Origin: Candidatus Gastranaerophilales bacterium
GTDB lineage: Bacteria > Cyanobacteriota > Vampirovibrionia > Gastranaerophilales > Gastranaerophilaceae
Direction: 5' to 3'
Length of the DNA: 64,000 bases
NCBI GenBank assembly: GCA_944325105.1
Contig: CALUYW010000002.1
Coordinates: 1-64,000 of the forward strand
In this document: in pieces, positions 8,439-17,310 of the stretch
Position numbering within the stretch: the first letter of the stretch is position 1
Layout of the letters: each line of letters opens with the position of its first letter
Made by a program: the position numbers and the translations under genes
Notes under the pieces: generated by a model
Database searches by the model: none
Seen by the model: only the letters and a program-made list of their open reading frames with translations
Told to the model about the DNA's origin: nothing

Positions 8439-8699
8439 TTGCAAATAGTATATGTAATACTTATCGGATTAATATTAGCAGAGATTATTAAGTTGTTAGA
8501 GCCAACGGGTATTTTGTTTGTATGGATATTTCAACATATCTCAAGCATAATTGTTGCAGCGATAATGTTTATAGTCTTATTTGCGCTTGCAATAGTAACT
8601 ATAAATTATTTCAAGTATAAAGATGAAACGGAAAAAGAACGAGCAGAAAGATTAAAGCGACAAGAAATGTTGGATAAGTGGCGCAAGCAGTTTAAATAA
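8439..8699 (+). CDS. Small membrane protein
   Basis: An 86-aa protein with two hydrophobic stretches (residues about 3-17 and 24-55) and a highly charged C-terminal tail (KDETEKERAERLKRQEML) predicted to be cytoplasmic. It starts with TTG 8439, preceded by AAAGGAA 8 nt upstream; no in-frame ATG fits. It is probably in the operon of the two genes before it (44-bp gap). Many defence cassettes end with a small membrane effector; that role here is only a suggestion. Confidence 0.55.
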   Translation: MQIVYVILIGLILAEIIKLLEPTGILFVWIFQHISSIIVAAIMFIVLFALAIVTINYFKYKDETEKERAERLKRQEMLDKWRKQFK

Positions 8700-9582
8700 A
8701 AAAACAACCGGCGGGGAAGAAAAATAAAAATAGAACAAATGTTGTTATAAAATTCCTACATATAGAAGCATAAGAAGTAGTAAGCTATAAAATCCTTATA
8801 TGATAATATCGAAAAGTATGCTATAAGTATTTTTTAGTAGTATAAAATATTCAATTTTAACCTCAATTAAATAGAGAGTCTGGTCGAGGCAAGCAAAAAT
8901 TTTTGTGCATTTTACACATCTTCATAATTTATCAAAAATAAAAAGTCAATAATAATGGCTATTTTAGACCTGCTAAAAAATTTATTGTATAACAAAATTC
9001 AAGTATAATAAGCGTTTACAGAGATTTATATTTGACACATTACAAAAAGTCGTATACCATGAAAACATACAATTAATAGGTAGTGACGATTCACCTTTAT
9101 TTCTCGTCCCCAGCGTGAGCCTCCGCTATGGTTATAATATCTAGGCTCAAAGGTAGAGATTATAAGTTAAAAAAGGAGAAAACCGCACCGCAAAGACATA
9201 AGTATTAGATAAGCGAAGGAGCATTATCATGAAAACACTTATGTTATTATTACAAACGCCCGCTAGTAAGGATACTGGCAAAAAATGTAACAACTGTATA
9301 AGACTGGTGCACTTTATGCGCTTGTTACAAACAAAATCAAATAGAGATAAAAAACAGGAGGAACACTACCTAAGAGAAAATTCAGCGATTTACAAATTAC
9401 CGGTCAACTTGATAAAACTTGATAAAGTAATGTCAAGCGATAGGGTATACTCTAATTACGCACTCTCGTGGCATTTAAAAAGCCTTTGTTTAGGGTTGGT
9501 TTTTGCTTTTTCACTCAATTCAGTGATTAAGTCTTTACATCTAACAATCGTTATCCTAAAACAAAACAAAAAGGGGGAAACG
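8700..9582 (+). other. Long leader region before the recombinases
   Basis: The first 330 bp are AT-rich with no gene seen. A clean promoter follows (9032-9060). From 9080 to 9170 comes a GC-richer piece where GAGCCTCCGC is followed by GGCTCAAAGG, a possible stem-loop or attenuator. From ATG 9229 (preceded by GAAGGAG) a frame of 118 codons runs without stop into the serine recombinase gene. Its product has no recognisable domain, and the region may also hold recombination sites for that enzyme. Confidence 0.4.
9032..9060 (+). promoter_or_regulatory. Sigma70-type promoter upstream of the recombinase genes
   Basis: TTGACA (9032-9037), 17-bp spacer, TACCAT (9055-9060). It is the only strong promoter-like match between the membrane protein and the recombinases and would give a transcript with a leader of about 160 nt before ATG 9229. 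Confidence 0.5.
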
Positions 9583-10260
9583 ATGACAGGACAGAGCGTT
9601 GCGTACATTAGAGTAAGTGCCGTTGACCAAAATTTGGAAAGCCAAAAAGAACTATTACAAAAATGCGCCATCAACAAATGGTTTGAAGAAAAAATCAGCG
9701 GTAAGAACACAGACCGTCCACAATTACAGGCTATGTTAGAGTATGTTAGAGAGGGTGACACAGTATATATTAAAGACCTTTCAAGACTTGCTCGCAACAC
9801 AAAAGATTTGTTAAACATTGTGGAATATCTTGCCAATAAAGGCGTTGCTCTAAAAAGTATCAAAGAAAATATTGATACTTCAAGCAATTTTGGCAAATTA
9901 ATGATTACATTCCTCGCTGCCATTTACGAATTTGAGCGTGCAAATCTTTTAGAAAGACAAAAGGACGGTATTGCAGTTGCTAAAAAGTTAGGCAAGTACA
10001 AGGGGCGAAAGAAAGTTCCAAAGCCTGATAACTTTAAAGAGGTTTATCAAAAATGGCTAAAACGTGAAATTAAATCAATAGCAGCAATTCGCGAGTTGAA
10101 TATTAGCGAATACGCATTCTACAAGTTCGTTAAGGAAAGCGGCAGCCGATGTGGAGTTGGCGGAAACGGTCAGTTTTCGACAACGCAACTGTACGATGGC
10201 GACATAGGAACGCAGGCTCTGCCGAGTACCACAGGAGCAGAGGAGAATGCAAATGGCTAA
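9583..10260 (+). CDS. Small serine recombinase (resolvase/invertase type)
   Basis: This 225-aa enzyme has the catalytic serine in YIRVSAVDQ (Ser12), the conserved DLSRLARN block, the FERANLLERQKDGIA helix and a C-terminal helix-turn-helix (AIRELNISEYAFYKFVKES). It resolves or inverts DNA at paired sites. I choose ATG 9583 because AAGGGGGAAACG precedes it and the protein then begins at the family's usual point; the frame is open upstream to ATG 9229. The last 40 residues or so (from GSRCGVGG) are not family-like and overlap the integrase start by 14 bp, suggesting an extended C-terminus created when the two genes were joined. Confidence 0.9.
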   Translation: MTGQSVAYIRVSAVDQNLESQKELLQKCAINKWFEEKISGKNTDRPQLQAMLEYVREGDTVYIKDLSRLARNTKDLLNIVEYLANKGVALKSIKENIDTSSNFGKLMITFLAAIYEFERANLLERQKDGIAVAKKLGKYKGRKKVPKPDNFKEVYQKWLKREIKSIAAIRELNISEYAFYKFVKESGSRCGVGGNGQFSTTQLYDGDIGTQALPSTTGAEENANG

Positions 10261-11515
10261 AAGAAGACGTAACGGCGAAGGCTGTTTTCAGAAAAGCACT
10301 TGCGGCAGATATATTGAATATCGAGTTACATATTATGATGAACTTGGTAAAAGAAAGCTAAAAACATTCTCTCGCAAGACAAAAGAAGAATGTTTGCAAG
10401 CGTACAAAGAATGGAAAGCAGAGCAAGAGGGTAAATGTCCTGATGAGATAAGCGAAAATATTACAGTTGCACAATGGGCAAATACTTGGTTTGAAAATTA
10501 TGTTGTAAATCATGTAAAAGAAACTACCGTTAACGACGATAGAAGCATTTTAGATAGGCACATTATTCCTGATTTAGGACATTTATTACTAAAAAAGCTA
10601 ACTCCTCACTTATTAACAAAATTTTATAACGCTTGCTTAAAAAAGAGTAACGGCAAAGGCGGAACACTTGACCCCAAAACTGTGAAAAATATTAGAGCAG
10701 TAATGAATAGAATGCTCAAATGTGCTTGCATAATTGGTATTTTAAAAGATAACCCGAACACCCTAGCTCTTTATCCAAAATGTACCAAGAAAGAAACCGA
10801 AATTTTAAATTCGGAAGATTATGACAAACTCATAAAACATTGTATTGACCAAGCTACTCAATGGGATATGTTAATCATTTTTCTCTTATGTGTAGGCGCA
10901 AGATTAGGTGAGGCACTAGGATTGCAATGGTCAAAGGTTAATTTTGAAAAGCAAACTATTAGAATTAACCAGCAAATGCAATCAGTACCAAACAAAGATA
11001 AGAACTCAAAATACAAATACACAAAGAAGATTATAGATTCCACAAAGACAAAAAGCTCTAACAGAACTTTGCCAATGTCAAGTGATATTGAACATATACT
11101 ACGCTATGTCAGAAAGTTGCAAGCTATAAACAAAATGGCGCAAGGAGCAAAATATCATAGAGATTTAGACCTCGTGTTTGCACGTGAGGACGGATATTTT
11201 ATTTGCGATACTACTTTTAGAGCTTTTGTTAATAAACGGTTAGCAGAGGCAGGAATCGAACATCATAAAATACATTCATTTCGCCATTCTTGCGCTACAA
11301 GTTTCTTTGAACAAAAAGCTGATATCAAGAAAGTGTCAAAGTGGCTCGGACACAGTTGTATTGGAATTACTTTAGATACTTATACGCACGTTCAACCTCA
11401 ACATCTGGAAGAACTTGCAGAGTTGCAAAATAACAGATTTAAAAAAATCTTCAACAGTAACGAAAAAGATATTCCAGATGAAATGCTACCAAATAAAGAC
11501 GATTGGGGTGCATAA
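10247..11515 (+). CDS. Tyrosine integrase of the element
   Basis: This 422-aa phage/Tn916-type integrase has an N-terminal AP2-like arm-binding domain (residues 1-60, KRRRNGEGCFQKS then TFSRKTKEECLQAY), a SAM-like core-binding domain (70-170) and a catalytic domain with R219 (GARLGE), K269, H343-x2-R346 (HSFRHS), H369 (WLGHS) and nucleophile Y379 (LDTYTHV). All catalytic residues are present, so it may be active. It may also start at ATG 10253. It lies 68 bp before the right-end repeat and 135 bp before the attachment core, the classic position for an integrase next to its att site. Confidence 0.95.
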   Translation: MQMAKRRRNGEGCFQKSTCGRYIEYRVTYYDELGKRKLKTFSRKTKEECLQAYKEWKAEQEGKCPDEISENITVAQWANTWFENYVVNHVKETTVNDDRSILDRHIIPDLGHLLLKKLTPHLLTKFYNACLKKSNGKGGTLDPKTVKNIRAVMNRMLKCACIIGILKDNPNTLALYPKCTKKETEILNSEDYDKLIKHCIDQATQWDMLIIFLLCVGARLGEALGLQWSKVNFEKQTIRINQQMQSVPNKDKNSKYKYTKKIIDSTKTKSSNRTLPMSSDIEHILRYVRKLQAINKMAQGAKYHRDLDLVFAREDGYFICDTTFRAFVNKRLAEAGIEHHKIHSFRHSCATSFFEQKADIKKVSKWLGHSCIGITLDTYTHVQPQHLEELAELQNNRFKKIFNSNEKDIPDEMLPNKDDWGA

Positions 11516-11538
11516 AAAATGATAAGTTGCAAGGAAAA

Positions 11539-11563
11539 AAGACCTATAATTATTGTAGGTCTT
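11539..11563. terminator. Hairpin after the integrase gene
   Basis: AAGACCTA and TAGGTCTT are separated by 9 nt. On the minus strand the stem is followed by TTTTTT, so it is a better terminator for transcripts entering from the right (for example from the orphan tRNA promoter) than for the integrase gene. Confidence 0.5.
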
Positions 11564-11583
11564 CCCTACAATTTAAAACAAGA

Positions 11584-11691
<108 letters not shown>

Positions 11692-11709
11692 GTCATCGCT
11701 TACACCTTA

Positions 11710-11737
11710 TTATTAAACGCTAAAAAACAAAAATCAA
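11710..11737 (-). promoter_or_regulatory. Probable ancestral promoter of tRNA-fMet, now orphaned
   Basis: On the minus strand TTGATT (11737-11732), 16-bp spacer, TAATAA (11715-11710), with a leader of about 14 nt before the orphan tRNA half. If still active it would transcribe a 5' tRNA half and then read toward the integrase gene in antisense. Confidence 0.35.
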
Positions 11738-11825
11738 GTCCCAAGGTTTTATATATAAAATTCACATTAACCCTTTACAAAAAAATATTTTGCAGTTTAA
11801 TAATTGGTATAGAGAGTTACCGCAT

Positions 11826-12623
11826 ATGAGAATAGAAGCATTTACAACATACATGCCTGTTGGCATGAGTTTTTGTGTCGAAAAACCACAAAGACAAACA
11901 TTTGGACATCGTTTTGTCCCTGACCACAAAAAGTCATTGAGGTTAAAAGGCGTATTAACAAAATGCAAAATATAACCTCAACAACTGGAAGAAAATTTTT
12001 TAGCCAAACATCTTCCCAGAGCATTTATAAGCAAATATGGAAGCAAGAAAGCATTACAAAAAATTGCAGCCGAGAACCCTGATATCAAACTTGCGCGTTC
12101 TCGATTCTCAAAAATAATATTTCCTGAAAATATATCAAGTGAAATATACGATCATTTTATCCCCACAAGGAATATAGCCCTAAAATTAATGCAGGCATCG
12201 AGCGAAAGTTACACGAAAATCGACTTTTAAACAATGCAAAAGGCCGCACTTTTACATGATTTGGGCAAAGCATATATACCCGAACAAATCATAAATAAAG
12301 CAGGAAAACTTACTCCTGAAGAAAGACAAATTGTAGACGAACACGCCAGAATAGGATACGAAATCCTTAAGGCACTGGGCTTTAAGGGCAAAATTCTTGA
12401 ACTTGTGAAAATGCACCATACTTATTCAAATATAAACCCTCCTACAACACAAATTCTGCAGATAGCAGACATATGGAGCGCATTAAAAGAAAAGCGTTCA
12501 TACAAAAAAGCTTTTGACGACGATATTGCGCTTGAAATATTGCTGCAAAAAATGCAAAATGGAGATTTTGACAAAAAATACATTGAACTGCTTGAAAAGA
12601 TAATAAGGTCAGAGGGTAAATAA
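11826..12623 (+). pseudogene. HD-GYP-type phosphohydrolase gene with two in-frame stops
   Basis: One reading frame of 265 codons is interrupted by TAA at 11973-11975 (codon 50) and TAA at 12228-12230 (codon 135), with no frame change. Before the first stop is a short leader (MRIEAF, then FGHRF). The middle part holds a histidine-bearing helix (IYDHFIPTRNIALKLM), and the last part has the metal-binding HD motif (ALLHDLGKAYIPEQII), HARIGYEIL, MHHTY and QIADIWSALKEKRSYKKA, all as in HD-GYP domains, although the GYP loop itself is replaced. HD-GYP enzymes often cleave cyclic di-GMP. The last segment (ATG 12234) could still be made as a 129-aa protein but would lack the first histidine helix. Confidence 0.7.
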
Positions 12624-12725
12624 ATTATTTTTCAAATTCAAAAGTAAAATTTAAGCCTTAATTTTCCTTAATTTTTGCCAAATTTCATTAAACTTTTTTA
12701 TCCACTTTATGTTAAAATACAGCTT

Positions 12726-13343
12726 ATGAAAGGCTTGAGTAAGAAAAAGATTTACTTCATAGTATTCCTATCCATAGCACTTTTGTGCACTTGTGGTTTT
12801 CTCTGGGCGTGGTTTGTTACTCGCGATATAAGAAAAAACGTAGCAGGGGCGCTTAATCAAGCCCAAAAAGTTGAAGTAAAAAACCTTATTCTGACCGAAA
12901 CTAAAAACCAAAAAAAATACTGGGAACTCTATGCCAAAACAGGCAGCTACGACAGTTCAATGCAAACTGTAGTTCTCACAGGCATTATAGGCAATTTTTA
13001 CGATGAAAACAAAAACGTCGCTCTAAGCTTTGAATCTCCAAAAGGAACTTACCGTGACAGTGACAAAAACGTAACTCTAGAGGGCGAAACACTAATAGTA
13101 TCAAAAGACGGCTCCTCTATTCTTGCCGATAAAATCGAATGGGGAGGCAAAAACACCGACATTATTGCCTCGGGTAACGTAAGAATTGCAAAAGATGAGG
13201 ACTTTTCAACCGTGAGCGAAAAAGCCGTTTTCAACTCTGATTTTACTTTCTTTAAAATAATCGGAGACTCTCAGGTTAAAATATTTGCCAAACAAGGCGA
13301 AAGCCAAGAAAAAGTAAACCTATTCAACACTAAAGGAAAATAA
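12726..13343 (+). CDS. lptC: LPS export protein LptC
   Basis: A 205-aa bitopic inner-membrane protein. A hydrophobic anchor (residues about 7-28, IYFIVFLSIALLCTCGFLWA) is followed by a periplasmic beta-rich domain (YAKTGSYD, VVLTGIIGNFYD, LEGETLIVS) of the LptC/OstA type. LptC passes lipopolysaccharide from the LptBFG extractor to LptA. I use ATG 12726, since TAAAAT ends 7 nt before it, implying a leaderless message; a TTG at 12675 would lie upstream of that promoter. It leads a seven-gene operon with gaps of 0-4 nt. Confidence 0.85.
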   Translation: MKGLSKKKIYFIVFLSIALLCTCGFLWAWFVTRDIRKNVAGALNQAQKVEVKNLILTETKNQKKYWELYAKTGSYDSSMQTVVLTGIIGNFYDENKNVALSFESPKGTYRDSDKNVTLEGETLIVSKDGSSILADKIEWGGKNTDIIASGNVRIAKDEDFSTVSEKAVFNSDFTFFKIIGDSQVKIFAKQGESQEKVNLFNTKGK

Positions 13344-14303
13344 ATGAAGAAAATATTTCTTACAATAGTACTAATAGCTTTTACAACATTGTACGCAAAT
13401 AGCGCCAATGTTGTAATTGAAGCTAAAAAACAAACAATAAAAATGGACCAGAACAAAGGCTTTTTTGAAGGCAATGTTCAAGTCAGTGTAGGTGACATAA
13501 AAGTAAAAAGTCCCCGCGCAGAGCTTGACTTAGACCCTGTGAGCAAAAAGCCCTCACTTGCGACATTTTTTGACAACCCATACGCTTTTCAAAATAAAGA
13601 AAACAAAAAACACGAAATTAAAGCCGACATAATAAAAGTATCACTAATCAAAAAAAGCGTTCTGGCACAAGGTAATTCACAATCCATAATGATGGAAAAC
13701 CGCCAGCCCATTATGACAATTAACGCAGACTCTCAAGAATACGACACAAATACAAAACTTATGAAAGCTAACGGCTCTGTTGTTATTCACTACCAAGACC
13801 TCGAAACTTTCTCAAACAAAGCAAGCGCCATTGTCGATAAATCAGGCAACATCCAAAATTTAAAACTAATCGGCAATGTTGTTATGAAAGAAAAAGCAAA
13901 TGTCATAAAGGGCAATATGTTTGAATATGTTCCGCAAAGAGAAGAGTTTCAAGTATCAGGTAACACCTCATCTGATGTAACTTTTGAGGATGGCACAAGA
14001 GTTTATGTAGAGGCCAGATACCAGCAGTTCAACAAGCTCACAAGCGCACTTGTTGCAGGCGGTAATGTAAAAGTAAAATACAAAGACTACTTTGCCCAAG
14101 GGCCAAAGGCTCAGCTTTTTGTTGACCCAAAAACCAATAAGCCTAACACGGTAATTTTCACGGGACGCTCTAAAATCACAAGCGAAGGTTCAACTGTTGA
14201 AGCCGACAGAATAAAAATGACACTCAATCCAAAAGCGTTTTTTGCTGACGGAAACGTAAAAACAAGTATTTCTCAAGACGGTAATATGGAGATTATGCCT
14301 TAA
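13344..14303 (+). CDS. lptA: LPS transport periplasmic protein LptA (OstA-like)
   Basis: This 319-aa protein has an N-terminal signal peptide (KKIFLTIVLIAFTTLYANS) and repeated OstA beta-jellyroll strands (KMDQNKGFFEGNVQVS, MKANGSVVIHY, LVAGGNVKVKY, FFADGNVKTS). At about twice the usual LptA length it carries two or more OstA modules, so it may span more of the periplasm. It builds the bridge that carries lipopolysaccharide from LptC to the outer membrane. Its ATG follows the lptC stop directly. Confidence 0.85.
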   Translation: MKKIFLTIVLIAFTTLYANSANVVIEAKKQTIKMDQNKGFFEGNVQVSVGDIKVKSPRAELDLDPVSKKPSLATFFDNPYAFQNKENKKHEIKADIIKVSLIKKSVLAQGNSQSIMMENRQPIMTINADSQEYDTNTKLMKANGSVVIHYQDLETFSNKASAIVDKSGNIQNLKLIGNVVMKEKANVIKGNMFEYVPQREEFQVSGNTSSDVTFEDGTRVYVEARYQQFNKLTSALVAGGNVKVKYKDYFAQGPKAQLFVDPKTNKPNTVIFTGRSKITSEGSTVEADRIKMTLNPKAFFADGNVKTSISQDGNMEIMP

Positions 14304-14306
14304 ATT

Positions 14307-15125
14307 ATGAACATAACACTTGAAAACAAACAATGCTTAATAGCAGGCGACGGGTTACTGCCCGTTAAAATGGCTCAAAGTGCTAAAGAAAACGGATTTG
14401 AAGTTATTGCAATTTCGCTTTCTTCAGACAACTGCAAAGAACTTCAAAAGCACTGTTCAAAAGTCGTTTCGCTTGGTTTCGGGCAAGTTGAAACAATAGA
14501 AAAATTGCTTAAAGACGAGGGTATAAAACAACTCACTTTCTTGGGCAAAGTTTCAAAAACTATGCTCCTAAAGCGCCCCAAGCTTGAACCTAAAGCAATA
14601 GAGTATATTAAAGAAGCTTTTAAATTAAACGATGACGCCATTATGCTAAGGATTGTGGAAGAGCTTGAAAAAATCGGCGTCAGTGTGCTTGACCAGACAA
14701 TATTTATCAAAAATCTTATGGTGCAAAAAGGCGTTCTTACAAAATGTTCACCGACCCAAGAAGAGCTCTATGACATAGAATACGGCTATAAAACTGCCAA
14801 AGAAATGGGCAAACTCGACATCGGTCAATCTGTTGTTATGAAAAACCGCATGATTATGGCAGTTGAGGCGATTGAAGGAACGGATAAGTGCATTAAAAGA
14901 GGGGCAAAACTTGCGCGCGGTAAAGGCGCCGTTGTGGTAAAAGTTGCAAAACCCAATCAAGACAAAAGATTTGATATACCTACAGTTGGTATCAGAACCC
15001 TTAAAACTATGCGCAGATACGGTGCAAACGTGCTTGCACTTGAGGCGGGAGAAACAATTATAGTAAATCAAAAGGAAATGATTGATTACGCTAATAAGCA
15101 CAAAATATCAATCATAGCGGTTTAA
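14307..15125 (+). CDS. lpxI: UDP-2,3-diacylglucosamine pyrophosphatase LpxI
   Basis: A 272-aa enzyme of the LpxI family (start AGDGLLPVKMAQSAKENGFE, end GIRTLKTMRRYGANVLALEAGETI). It hydrolyses UDP-2,3-diacylglucosamine to lipid X and UMP in lipid A synthesis. LpxI replaces LpxH in alphaproteobacteria, cyanobacterial relatives and several other phyla. It is followed one base later by lpxB, the enzyme that uses its product. Confidence 0.92.
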   Translation: MNITLENKQCLIAGDGLLPVKMAQSAKENGFEVIAISLSSDNCKELQKHCSKVVSLGFGQVETIEKLLKDEGIKQLTFLGKVSKTMLLKRPKLEPKAIEYIKEAFKLNDDAIMLRIVEELEKIGVSVLDQTIFIKNLMVQKGVLTKCSPTQEELYDIEYGYKTAKEMGKLDIGQSVVMKNRMIMAVEAIEGTDKCIKRGAKLARGKGAVVVKVAKPNQDKRFDIPTVGIRTLKTMRRYGANVLALEAGETIIVNQKEMIDYANKHKISIIAV

Positions 15126-15126
15126 T

Positions 15127-16242
15127 ATGGCAAAAAAAATATTTATTATTACGGGTGAATCATCAGGGGACAAGCACGCCTCAGGCGTTGTAAGAGAACT
15201 AAAAAGACTCAATCCTGATGTAATCATAGAAGGTATAGGCGGTCAAAATCTTAAAGAGCAGGGCGTAAAGCTATTTTCCGACCATTCTAAAATGGGCGGC
15301 ATAGGGCTTACACCAAAGCTCATAATTGACCACTTTACTTTAGGTAAAAGAATAGTAGATTATCTTAAAAACTCCTTTAAGCCTGATTTAGTGCTGCTTG
15401 TAGACTATGGAACATTCAACCTTGCAATTTCAAAATTCCTTAAAAAAGAAGGCTTTAGGGCGTTTTACTTTATCCCGCCTCAAATTTGGGCATCAAGAAA
15501 ATGGCGTATTCATACAATTAAAAAAAATATCGATAAGGTCTTTACAATCTTTCCTTTCGAAGAAAAAATGTATGAAAAAGAGGGCATAAACTCCACTTTT
15601 GTCGGTCATCCTCTGAATTTTGAACTGCCCGAGGCAGCTGATAGAGAAGAGTTTTTCACTCGCCATGGGCTTGATAAAAACAAGCGCCTTGTAAGCGTTT
15701 TCCCCGGTTCAAGAATGTTTGAGATAAAATATCTCCTCAAAATATTTACGGGTGCGGTAAAAATAATAGAGAAAATCTGCCCTGATGTGCAGTTTGTATT
15801 TTCTCATGCAAAAAACCTTAAAGATGACGCATTTAGCGTGGATTACAAAACAATAAAAGGCGAAAATCAAGCGCTTTTAAGTGTTTCAGACGCTCTTATT
15901 CTGGCATCGGGCACTGTAGCACTTGAAGCGGCACTATACAACACTCCTATGATAATTGCTTACCGCGGGCCTTTATTTTTCTACTTGATATATCTGATTG
16001 TAAGAAGTATTAAAAACGCCTGCCTTGTAAATATAATTACAGGAAAAGACATAGTAAAAGAGTTTTTAATGTATGATGCTAAATCAAAAGATATAGCGGA
16101 TGAAATAGTTAAACTCTTAAATGACAACAACTACAGAGAAAAACAAATACAGGGTTTAAAAGAAGTAAGCTCAATGCTTGGCGATAAGCACTGTGTTGAA
16201 GAAGTAGCAAAATTAATAAATACGGAACTTATGGGGGAATAA
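15127..16242 (+). CDS. lpxB: Lipid-A-disaccharide synthase LpxB
   Basis: This 371-aa GT19 glycosyltransferase joins lipid X to UDP-diacylglucosamine at the inner membrane. Family marks are GESSGDKHASG near the N-terminus, FIPPQIWASRKWR, VFPGSR (start of the nucleotide-binding half) and LASGTVALEAALYNTPMI. Length is normal. It is coupled to lpxI upstream and pgsA downstream by gaps of one base. Confidence 0.95.
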   Translation: MAKKIFIITGESSGDKHASGVVRELKRLNPDVIIEGIGGQNLKEQGVKLFSDHSKMGGIGLTPKLIIDHFTLGKRIVDYLKNSFKPDLVLLVDYGTFNLAISKFLKKEGFRAFYFIPPQIWASRKWRIHTIKKNIDKVFTIFPFEEKMYEKEGINSTFVGHPLNFELPEAADREEFFTRHGLDKNKRLVSVFPGSRMFEIKYLLKIFTGAVKIIEKICPDVQFVFSHAKNLKDDAFSVDYKTIKGENQALLSVSDALILASGTVALEAALYNTPMIIAYRGPLFFYLIYLIVRSIKNACLVNIITGKDIVKEFLMYDAKSKDIADEIVKLLNDNNYREKQIQGLKEVSSMLGDKHCVEEVAKLINTELMGE

Positions 16243-16243
16243 A

Positions 16244-16831
16244 ATGGCGAACATAATAACTCTTTCAAGAATTTTTATGGTCTTTATTGTTGTTGCGCTT
16301 TTATTTATGCACAACAATAACGCAACACTTTGGGCCGTTATTTTAACGGTTTTTGTAATGTGGTTTGACGGACTTGACGGCTATGTTGCAAGAAAGTTCA
16401 ATGAAACCTCAAAACTCGGCGCTGTTCTTGATATTATGGGCGATAGAATTGTAGAAAATGTTTTCTGGATAGCATTTTGCGCTATGGGCTGGATAAATGT
16501 CGCTATACCGATAATTGTCCTTACAAGAGGAATAGTAACGGATTCAATCCGCTCGCTTGCACTTGCACAAGGCTACACTGCCTTTGGTGAAAAAACAATG
16601 ATGCAGGGTAAAATTGCAAAATTTATCGTTGCTTCAAACTTCTCAAGATTCACATACGCACTATGCAAAGCAGTAGCGTTTTTGTTTATTATCGCAGGAC
16701 ATCTGTCTTTTAACTATGACCACAGCGTGCTTGCAATAGGTATAATCTGCGCTTGGATTGCAGTAGCATTTTGTGTTTTAAGGGGAATACCCGTTATAAT
16801 CGAGAGCAAGAGATTTTTTGAAGTAAAATAA
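16244..16831 (+). CDS. pgsA: CDP-alcohol phosphatidyltransferase (PgsA-like)
   Basis: This 195-aa polytopic membrane enzyme carries the family motif D-x2-DG-x2-AR-x8-G-x3-D-x3-D (in DGLDGYVARK, then GAVLDIMGD). It most likely makes phosphatidylglycerophosphate from CDP-diacylglycerol and glycerol-3-phosphate. Other CDP-alcohol transferases share the motif, so the substrate is inferred. Confidence 0.8.
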   Translation: MANIITLSRIFMVFIVVALLFMHNNNATLWAVILTVFVMWFDGLDGYVARKFNETSKLGAVLDIMGDRIVENVFWIAFCAMGWINVAIPIIVLTRGIVTDSIRSLALAQGYTAFGEKTMMQGKIAKFIVASNFSRFTYALCKAVAFLFIIAGHLSFNYDHSVLAIGIICAWIAVAFCVLRGIPVIIESKRFFEVK

Positions 16832-16832
16832 A

Positions 16833-17309
16833 ATGCAAAAAAAGTTCCTTAACATAGTAATGGTAGAACCTGAAATACCTCAAAACACGGGCAACGTGGC
16901 ACGTCTTTGCGCCTGCTGCGGAGCAAAGTTGTTTTTGTGCGGAAGATTAGGATTTTCTATGTCAAACAAATACCTCAAGCGCTCGGGGCTTGATTACTGG
17001 GATAAAGTAGAAATTGAGCACCTTGTAAGTTTTGAGGAACTTGCAAAGGAATTTCCCATCCAAGATAATAATTACTATTTTTTCACCACAAAAGGAGAAA
17101 AAAACTACACGCAAGTAAGCTATAAAGACGGTGATTTTATCGTCTTTGGGCCTGAAACAAGAGGTCTTAGCGATGAGATTTTAAACAAATACAAAAATAA
17201 TCTTGTAACAATTCCAATGATGGAAAACACAAGGAGTTTAAATCTTTCAAATTCAATAGCAATAGGAGCATACGAAGTCATAAGACAGCTCGGGCATTTA
17301 GGAGAATAA
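16833..17309 (+). CDS. trmL: tRNA (cytidine/uridine-34 2'-O)-methyltransferase TrmL
   Basis: A 158-aa SPOUT methyltransferase of minimal TrmL length. It has EPEIPQNTGNVARLCACCG at the N-terminus and the trefoil-knot AdoMet motifs VFGPETRGL and IPMMENTRSLNLSNSIAIGA. It methylates the wobble ribose of tRNA-Leu isoacceptors. It is the sixth gene of the lpt-lpx operon and unrelated in function to the envelope genes. Confidence 0.93.
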   Translation: MQKKFLNIVMVEPEIPQNTGNVARLCACCGAKLFLCGRLGFSMSNKYLKRSGLDYWDKVEIEHLVSFEELAKEFPIQDNNYYFFTTKGEKNYTQVSYKDGDFIVFGPETRGLSDEILNKYKNNLVTIPMMENTRSLNLSNSIAIGAYEVIRQLGHLGE

Positions 17310-17310
17310 A

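Noticed and set aside
11973-12230. Reassignment of TAA as a sense codon
   Set aside because: All other genes here end normally at TAA or TAG without overrun, so pseudogene decay is simpler.
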